Position numbers and translations under genes: made by a program
Notes under the pieces: generated by a model
Seen by the model: only the letters and a program-made list of their open reading frames with translations
Database searches by the model: none
What the model was told of the DNA's origin: nothing
NCBI GenBank assembly: GCA_937890485.1
Contig: CALBXN010000163.1
Span: forward strand, 1-15,725
DNA: 15,725 nt
Direction of reading: 5' to 3'
Source of the DNA: an uncultured Treponema sp.
Lineage (GTDB): Bacteria > Spirochaetota > Spirochaetia > Treponematales > Treponemataceae
Part shown: positions 12,116 to 15,725 of the stretch, piece by piece
Numbering within the stretch: position 1 is the first letter of the stretch
Layout: each line of letters opens with the position of its first letter

Positions 12116-12280
12116 CTATTGTTTGTCTGTGCCGTTCTTCTGCTGAAAAGCATAAACACGATTTATAAGTTTTCTTAATTCTTCTGCCAGTTCTATCCCT
12201 TCTTCTTTTTCTGTCAATTCCAATTCTCTTGATTTCATATTGACTAAATCTCTTAATGCTTTATTTTCAAATCCTGTCAT
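12116..12280 (-). CDS. 54-aa helical hypothetical protein
   Basis: ATG 12280 is chosen, seven bases after GGAGGG; an upstream in-frame ATG at 12304 lacks that spacing. The product (MTGFENKALRDLVNMKSREL...) is almost entirely helical and charged (TEKEEGIELAEELRKLINRV), so it probably forms a helical hairpin or coiled coil. Unknown function. Confidence 0.55.
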   Translation of the reverse strand: MTGFENKALRDLVNMKSRELELTEKEEGIELAEELRKLINRVYAFQQKNGTDKQ

Positions 12281-12322
12281 TTTCAATCCCTCCATAAAAT
12301 ACACGATTTAAGACTACAAGAA

Positions 12323-12514
12323 TTAACTATTCAAATAGTCAATATCTTCTTGTGTAAGAAGCCCTCTGTTTAGTAATTCATTTGCAATAATATTAAGGTT
12401 TTTATTTTCTGTTTTACATCTTTGTCCATTTTTTATAACTATTCTGGTATAGTTATCAACTAAGCCAATTATTAATTCGTTGTTTTCTGATTTTTTAGCT
12501 TCCGTTTTTGTCAT
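12323..12514 (-). CDS. 63-aa hypothetical protein
   Basis: ATG 12514 lies ten bases after GGAGG. The N-terminus is charged (MTKTEAKKSENNE), then strand-like ELIIGLVDNYTRIVIKNG, and a helix ending LLNRGLLTQEDIDYLNS. The longer frame to 12568 would overlap gene 12559-12933 and is not used. The leader contains the ATAAACGGAGG motif. Unknown function. Confidence 0.55.
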   Translation of the reverse strand: MTKTEAKKSENNELIIGLVDNYTRIVIKNGQRCKTENKNLNIIANELLNRGLLTQEDIDYLNS

Positions 12515-12558
12515 TGCCAAGTTTCCTCCGTTTATTTTATTTATATTCTGATTTAAGA

Positions 12559-12933
12559 CTATAAACAATGTTCCATATAATAATCAAAATCAAATTTTTC
12601 ATCAACTGAAATGTTTCCCCACAAATCAACATAAGCTGTTAATCTGTCCTCATTATATAGAATTTCCTCTTCAAATGTCATAACACGAACTTTTTCGCCA
12701 TTAAAAACGGCTTCTGCTTCATTCTCTAACTCTAAAGAATACCCCATTGCTTGTGCTTCTGCTTCCGATTCCTTTGAAAGTGCGTATTTTTCATGCGTTT
12801 TATGGTCTGCATGGATAATATAATAATTTCCATCTTCTGCAACCTGTCTTGCTATATTAGCATCAAATATGGAACGGATTTTTGTTTCCAGTTCCATTTC
12901 TCCAAAATGATTATTGAATTTTATTTTCATCAT
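12559..12933 (-). CDS. 124-aa acidic hypothetical protein
   Basis: AGAGG precedes two adjacent ATGs (12933 and 12930). The sequence starts with beta strands (IKFNNHFGEMELETKI), then ANIARQVAEDGNYYIIHAD, a helix with SEAEAQAMGY, and a second beta-rich half. Strongly acidic, soluble, no recognised motif. Second gene in the unit 11639-13257. Confidence 0.6.
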   Translation of the reverse strand: MMKIKFNNHFGEMELETKIRSIFDANIARQVAEDGNYYIIHADHKTHEKYALSKESEAEAQAMGYSLELENEAEAVFNGEKVRVMTFEEEILYNEDRLTAYVDLWGNISVDEKFDFDYYMEHCL

Positions 12934-12972
12934 AATAAACCTCTTTTCTATTCTATCATATTGTTTCCATTT

Positions 12973-13257
12973 TTACCATGTTAAAGTAGCATTAAAAGGA
13001 GTTACAAACCCCATAAGCCCGATTAAAGCAGCTACTACACAACCGCCGTTATCAAATTTAATTACATTTGCAAGAATGATTCCAAGAACAACTAACGCAA
13101 GTGACAAGCCCTTTAAAATGAGTTTTTGTTTTAATGCCTGACGTTTCTTTGCAAGTCTTTCCTTACGTTTTCTTCTATCAGCTTTCACTGCTTCTATACA
13201 TGCGTTTTCAATCATGTTGTTTACTGTAAAATCATCATATGCTTTGATTGTTTCCAT
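12973..13257 (-). CDS. small membrane protein with two transmembrane helices
   Basis: A 94-aa protein; ATG 13257 lies ten bases after GGAGG. The first half is a very basic helix (ADRRKRKERLAKKRQALKQK), followed by two hydrophobic segments (LSLALVVLGIILANVI and CVVAALIGLMGFVTPF) separated by a short polar turn. This gives a helical hairpin in the membrane with a positively charged cytoplasmic N-terminus. It heads the unit ending in the metallopeptidase-like gene. Unknown function; phage exclusion or holin-like roles are only possibilities. Confidence 0.6.
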   Translation of the reverse strand: METIKAYDDFTVNNMIENACIEAVKADRRKRKERLAKKRQALKQKLILKGLSLALVVLGIILANVIKFDNGGCVVAALIGLMGFVTPFNATLTW

Positions 13258-13273
13258 TTGTTTGAATCCTCCG

Positions 13274-13286
13274 TTTATGTTTGTTT
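13274..13286 (-). promoter_or_regulatory. shared leader motif AAACAAACATAAA
   Basis: This 13-mer (plus strand TTTATGTTTGTTT) lies in the leader of gene 12973-13257, just before its GGAGG. Identical copies are in two other operon leaders at 10933-10945 and 14459-14471. Confidence 0.4.
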
Positions 13287-13317
13287 CGTGCCTGATTTTT
13301 GCCAATTATAAGCACTA

Positions 13318-13345
13318 TAAAAGCGGTCAGAATTTTTGACTGCCT
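13318..13345 (-). terminator. imperfect terminator after gene 13384-13572
   Basis: A roughly 8-9-bp stem with one mismatch (about 13321-13329 with 13337-13345) followed by CTTTTATAG on the minus strand. Weaker than the others, but at the expected place about 40 bases after the stop. Confidence 0.55.
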
Positions 13346-13383
13346 ATTTACTGACTACGATTGAATTACAATTCCATGGTGAT

Positions 13384-13572
13384 TTACCAATTAAAATTTA
13401 ATTGGTTGAAAGTCTTTTCCAGTTCTAAAGAATCATTACAAGAATAATCACCAATTATTTTCCCATCCTTGTATATATTCCCTCTATACTGCCCATCGTT
13501 TGGGTAATGTGTAATGTCGATTTTGTCCGCTTCTGTGTATTTGTCTCTATACCACATATCAATATTAATCAT
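13384..13572 (-). CDS. 62-aa hypothetical protein
   Basis: AGGAGGAGG precedes ATG 13572. The protein is polar and aromatic (MINIDMWYRDKYTEADKID, then HYPNDGQYRGNIYKDGKIIG), suggesting a compact beta fold with a short C-terminal helix (LELEKTFNQLNF). Last of three genes in the unit 13384-14436. Unknown function. Confidence 0.6.
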   Translation of the reverse strand: MINIDMWYRDKYTEADKIDITHYPNDGQYRGNIYKDGKIIGDYSCNDSLELEKTFNQLNFNW

Positions 13573-13587
13573 GTGAAAACCTCCTCC

Positions 13588-14085
13588 TTATAAAAACCAA
13601 TGATTTTTTCTATACTGTATTTCCTCTGATATGCTTTTAAAAGGTTTATAAACTTCTTTTGCATTTGGATTTGGTCTGTAAATATTCACTATATTTTTTC
13701 CAATTCCAACATAACAATCTACTAACGCGCCATTTGAAAGCCCTTTGAATTTTTTTAATTTTTCTCCTTTGCTCATTTCTTCTAATTGTTTTAAGTTCCA
13801 AAACCCACCACCGCAAGGATTATTAATGTCTTTTGATAGATTGTAAAATACACATTTTCCAAATGTATTTTTATATTCTACTTCATGATGTATAGTTGTT
13901 ATTTCTATTTCTAAAAATTTTAGAACTTCTTTTAATTGCTCATCGTTGTGTATACAGCCTATAACCCATTGCCAACCATCATGTATAACAATTCTATTTT
14001 CTCTTCTCATTGCTGGGTGTACATCCCATTCTGTGTATGTTCTTTCTGAAATAGATATATATGTGTTTCTTTCTGTCTGCATCAT
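13588..14085 (-). CDS. 165-aa hypothetical protein
   Basis: GGAGGG lies seven bases before ATG 14085; a second ATG follows at once. Notable segments are DGWQWVIGCIHNDEQLKEVLKFLEI, NPCGGGFWNLKQLEEM and SNGALVDCYVG (each of mixed strands and helices), with conserved-looking Trp and Gly residues. No catalytic motif identified. Gaps to its neighbours are 12 and 15 bases, so all three genes are probably co-transcribed. Confidence 0.6.
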   Translation of the reverse strand: MMQTERNTYISISERTYTEWDVHPAMRRENRIVIHDGWQWVIGCIHNDEQLKEVLKFLEIEITTIHHEVEYKNTFGKCVFYNLSKDINNPCGGGFWNLKQLEEMSKGEKLKKFKGLSNGALVDCYVGIGKNIVNIYRPNPNAKEVYKPFKSISEEIQYRKNHWFL

Positions 14086-14097
14086 AGTTTTACCCTC

Positions 14098-14436
14098 CTA
14101 TAATCTACCGATAACAACAATTTTTTCGTTTTCTTCCGCATCTGTAAGATACACAACGATTTCCAAATCTTCATTTATTGCCAATTCATAAGCAACAAAA
14201 TTCCTGTCAGTTTTTAGAACTGCTTCTACGTTGCAATGTAAGCCAAGGCCTGCAAAATCTCCGCTTGATGTATACGGCAAGCCATATGTGTATTCGGTGT
14301 TTCTGTCTCTGCTTCCGTGTACAATTTCAAGGTTTCTGCGTTCCCATGATGAAAATACTTTGTATACCTTCTTGTTAATTTCCTCATATGTAAAACCTTC
14401 CACCTTTTCCCAATCTTTCAATAATTTCATTGTCAT
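14098..14436 (-). CDS. 112-aa hypothetical protein
   Basis: GAGG precedes ATG 14436 (second ATG two codons on). The N-terminal half is basic with a helix (FTYEEINKKVYKVFSSWERR); the C-terminal half is beta-rich and acidic (FVAYELAINEDLEIVVYLTDAEENEKIVVIGRL). First gene of the unit 13384-14436. Its leader carries AAACAAACATAAA. Unknown function. Confidence 0.6.
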   Translation of the reverse strand: MTMKLLKDWEKVEGFTYEEINKKVYKVFSSWERRNLEIVHGSRDRNTEYTYGLPYTSSGDFAGLGLHCNVEAVLKTDRNFVAYELAINEDLEIVVYLTDAEENEKIVVIGRL

Positions 14437-14458
14437 AAAATAACCTCACTTTCTTGTG

Positions 14459-14471
14459 TTTATGTTTGTTT
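14459..14471 (-). promoter_or_regulatory. shared leader motif AAACAAACATAAA
   Basis: Exact copy of the 13-mer also at 10933-10945 and 13274-13286. Here and at 10933-10945 the match extends to an AAAAGAGAAG tract about 10-15 bases further upstream, so the two leaders are related over about 40 bases. Confidence 0.45.
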
Positions 14472-14505
14472 ATCTCTTCTCTTTTCAATGTTTCAAGAAC
14501 ACTAT

Positions 14506-14535
14506 AAAAGGCAGATACTTTTTTATATCTGCCTT
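14506..14535 (-). terminator. rho-independent terminator after gene 14551-14682
   Basis: Perfect 10-bp stem AAGGCAGATA (14508-14517) / TATCTGCCTT (14526-14535), followed on the minus strand by TTTTATAG. Confidence 0.85.
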
Positions 14536-14550
14536 CTAACTGCTCTGGAA

Positions 14551-14682
14551 TTATTCATTTTCTAACTTTTCGTATTCATCGCATTCTTTCCGATATGGGC
14601 AAGTTGTGCAATCCTTTTCATATTTGCCACATTCAGCAGTTAATAATTTTTCTAATTCTTCCAATCTTTCTTTTTTACTCAT
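14551..14682 (-). CDS. 43-aa cysteine-cluster protein
   Basis: A 43-codon gene with GAGGTAAAAAAC directly before ATG 14682. After a charged helix (MSKKERLEELEKLLTAE) come four cysteines in CGKYEKDCTTCPYRKEC, a C-x6-C-x2-C-x5-C pattern able to bind one metal ion or an iron-sulfur cluster. It has its own terminator (14506-14535) and follows another (14721-14752), so it is a single-gene unit. Function unknown. Confidence 0.6.
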   Translation of the reverse strand: MSKKERLEELEKLLTAECGKYEKDCTTCPYRKECDEYEKLENE

Positions 14683-14720
14683 GTTTTTTACCTCCTCAAA
14701 ATATCCCTTTTATTGGCATT

Positions 14721-14752
14721 TAAAAAGCAGACTATTTTGTTTTAGTCTGCTT
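14721..14752 (-). terminator. rho-independent terminator after gene 14779-14973
   Basis: Perfect 10-bp stem AAGCAGACTA (14725-14734) / TAGTCTGCTT (14743-14752) with U-run on the minus strand. Confidence 0.9.
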
Positions 14753-14778
14753 AATTATTATTTTATTTAATTTTTTTA

Positions 14779-14973
14779 CTATCCTAGTACAATACCAGTT
14801 TCAATGTAATACTTCATATCTCCATAACTGCCGAATGTGTTTTTAAACTTTCCGTTATCTTTGTATAGTTCATAAATAGGTGCGTCAAGTTCTCCACCCT
14901 CTATCTTTTTATAAAACCATGTCCCAAACTCTTTTTTACATCTAACCTTTTTTAATTCGCTTGATTTTTCCAT
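14779..14973 (-). CDS. 64-aa basic hypothetical protein
   Basis: GGAGG lies just before ATG 14973. A lysine-rich start (MEKSSELKKVRCKKEFG) leads into aromatic beta-like sequence (TWFYKKIEGG, APIYELYKDNG, GSYGDMKYYIETGIVLG). It is a single-gene unit with its own terminator and a candidate promoter at 15075-15102. Function unknown. Confidence 0.6.
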   Translation of the reverse strand: MEKSSELKKVRCKKEFGTWFYKKIEGGELDAPIYELYKDNGKFKNTFGSYGDMKYYIETGIVLG

Positions 14974-15074
14974 GTGTTATACCTCCATTTTGATTTTATC
15001 ATGTTTCTTTTAAAAATAACAGTCTTGAAATAATTGTTCTAAGCTGCTTTATTGCTTATCAATACAGACAATTT

Positions 15075-15102
15075 ATAATAGATAGATTCTCAATCAATGC
15101 AA
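15075..15102 (-). promoter_or_regulatory. candidate promoter for gene 14779-14973
   Basis: On the minus strand TTGCAT (15102-15097), a 16-base spacer and TATTAT (15080-15075), about 100 bases before the start of 14779-14973. Moderate match to the sigma-A consensus. Confidence 0.4.
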
Positions 15103-15120
15103 GTTCCTAAAGCCACTCTT

Positions 15121-15246
15121 TTATAGTCTTTCTCTTTCTGCACGTTTTACGGATTCGACAAGGAAAGAAAATAGTTTTTCTAGTTGCACTTTCTTTTGGT
15201 GTTTATCTGGTTTATTATCTGTATTGTAAATAATAAATCGTTTTAC
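15121..15246 (-). pseudogene. orphan 41-codon reading frame lacking a normal start
   Basis: Reads VKRFIIYNTDNKPDKHQKKV and continues, mostly helical, to LVESVKRAERERL and a stop. Composition is protein-like and amphipathic, but an in-frame TAG lies immediately upstream and no ATG, GTG or TTG is suitably placed. The only start behind a purine-rich AGATAGG is an ATT. It may be a remnant or an unusual start; not secure. Confidence 0.3.
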
Positions 15247-15292
15247 CTATCTAAGACTTATTTTTGCGGTGCTTAATATAGGATTTTGATTT

Positions 15293-15355
15293 CCAATAAA
15301 AAAGCAAGTTAGAAGTTCTTATGTTTTTTGCGCTTCTTTACTTGCTATTTATTGG
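15293..15355 (-). terminator. long composite hairpin terminator after gene 15371-15484
   Basis: AGCAAGT (15303-15309) pairs with ACTTGCT (15340-15346), with inner GAAG/CTTC and outer CCAATAAA (15293-15300) / TTTATTGG (15348-15355) pairing. A U-run follows the core stem on the minus strand. Longer than the other terminators. Confidence 0.7.
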
Positions 15356-15370
15356 ATTATTTGTTATTGT

Positions 15371-15484
15371 TTAGTTACTGTTTATGTACTCGTCGGCTTC
15401 TTTTTCAGTTGGGAAACGTCCAAGAAGCTTTCGGGTACTTTTTTCATATACACAAGTACAATCATCATAAATGATTTTATACAT
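15371..15484 (-). CDS. 37-aa small beta-alpha protein
   Basis: A 37-codon gene with AAAGGAAGTG before ATG 15484. It reads MYKIIYDDCTCVYEKS, then RKLLGRFPTEKEADEYINSN: two strands and one helix, a miniature of the plan in 770-979, 2041-2229 and 6494-6757. It forms a single-gene unit with the long terminator 15293-15355. Function unknown. Confidence 0.55.
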   Translation of the reverse strand: MYKIIYDDCTCVYEKSTRKLLGRFPTEKEADEYINSN

Positions 15485-15577
15485 GCGTATCACTTCCTTT
15501 TATTTTATATAATAAAGTTTGTTGTCATGTCCGTTGTATCTGCTGTACTGTTTTCACTTGGCTAGTTTGCTATTCAG

Positions 15578-15625
15578 TTACGTTTCATTCATCCTTGTAT
15601 TGTGATACAGTTCCATTTTCTGCAT
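15578..15625 (-). CDS. possible 15-aa leader peptide
   Basis: A 15-codon frame (MQKMELYHNTRMNET) with a strong AGGGGG site before ATG 15625, in the 240-base leader upstream of 15371-15484. The ribosome binding site is the only evidence. It could be a leader peptide or chance. Confidence 0.25.
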   Translation of the reverse strand: MQKMELYHNTRMNET

Positions 15626-15699
15626 CAGTTACCCCCTTAATATAGATATGAAATCTAATGAGCCGATAAAGGGAAGGGAAAGAACACCGCAACGGCAAC

Positions 15700-15720
15700 T
15701 TATGAAGTTTTCAAGGTACA
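15700..15720. repeat. 21-base repeat, copy 2 (right edge)
   Basis: TTATGAAGTT then TTCAAGGTACA; 18 of 21 bases match 6082-6102 in the tnpB leader, same orientation. On the minus strand it reads TGTACCTTGAAAACT. Confidence 0.5.
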
Positions 15721-15725
15721 CTACA

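Larger units (their letters stand above)
15000..15290 (-). other. long leader / intergenic stretch upstream of 14779-14973
   Basis: About 290 bases holding no complete gene. It contains the candidate promoter at 15075-15102 and an orphan 41-codon frame at 15121-15246 without a normal start. Nothing else is recognised. Confidence 0.5.

Noticed and set aside
1..15725. CRISPR array, tRNA or rRNA genes, retron or diversity-generating element
   Set aside because: No regularly spaced direct repeats, cloverleaf-like sequence, rRNA sequence or reverse transcriptase was found on either strand by eye.

Overview
The window reads as an accessory or mobile stretch of a low-GC Firmicute, most likely a gut clostridium (Lachnospiraceae-like). 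From about base 310 to the right edge it is very AT-rich. It carries about 40 mostly tiny genes, essentially all on the minus strand, with strong GGAGG-type ribosome binding sites and rho-independent terminators every few genes. Most products have no recognisable function. The pattern resembles the early or accessory region of a large phage, plasmid or integrative element. No capsid, terminase, tail, integrase, relaxase, replication or tRNA gene is visible. The first ~300 bases are much more GC-rich and hold the 5' part of an ATPase gene, so a composition boundary lies near 280-315.

Transcription runs right to left, and hairpins divide it into units: 15371-15484; 14779-14973; 14551-14682; 13384-14436 (three genes); 11639-13257 (five genes ending with a metallopeptidase-like protein); 11071-11584; 8414-10925 (six genes, one a zinc ribbon); 7370-8327 (four genes, three of them tiny membrane proteins); 6494-7292 (three genes, one zinc-finger-like); a TnpB cassette with three downstream genes (2335-6438); 1655-2229; a Cro/CI-type repressor (1192-1548); and a cluster of four small genes (313-1118) before the GC-rich ATPase.

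The most interesting part is 4683-6480. A TnpB-family RNA-guided nuclease gene of the IS200/IS605 superfamily, with no TnpA partner, has three perfect 7-bp hairpins around its stop codon, as expected of an omegaRNA or right end. Just upstream lies a 52-aa ribbon-helix-helix (CopG-like) gene. Between them, on the opposite strand, is a consensus promoter followed about 40 bases later by a strong terminator, predicting a ~70-nt RNA antisense to the tnpB leader. The -10 regions of the repressor promoter and the antisense promoter sit inside the same 14-base sequence. This copies the logic of the copG / antisense RNA / rep copy-control modules of rolling-circle plasmids, with tnpB in place of rep. 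Downstream of tnpB is an uncharacterised three-gene unit: a duplicated helix-turn-helix regulator, a glycine-zipper protein and a DUF7019-like protein.

Dispersed sequence families tie the small-gene units together. There are three terminators with the same arm and loop sequence, leader motifs shared between operons, and a 21-base repeat found both in the tnpB leader and at the right edge. Functions of most small genes are unknown and are described only by what is visible.
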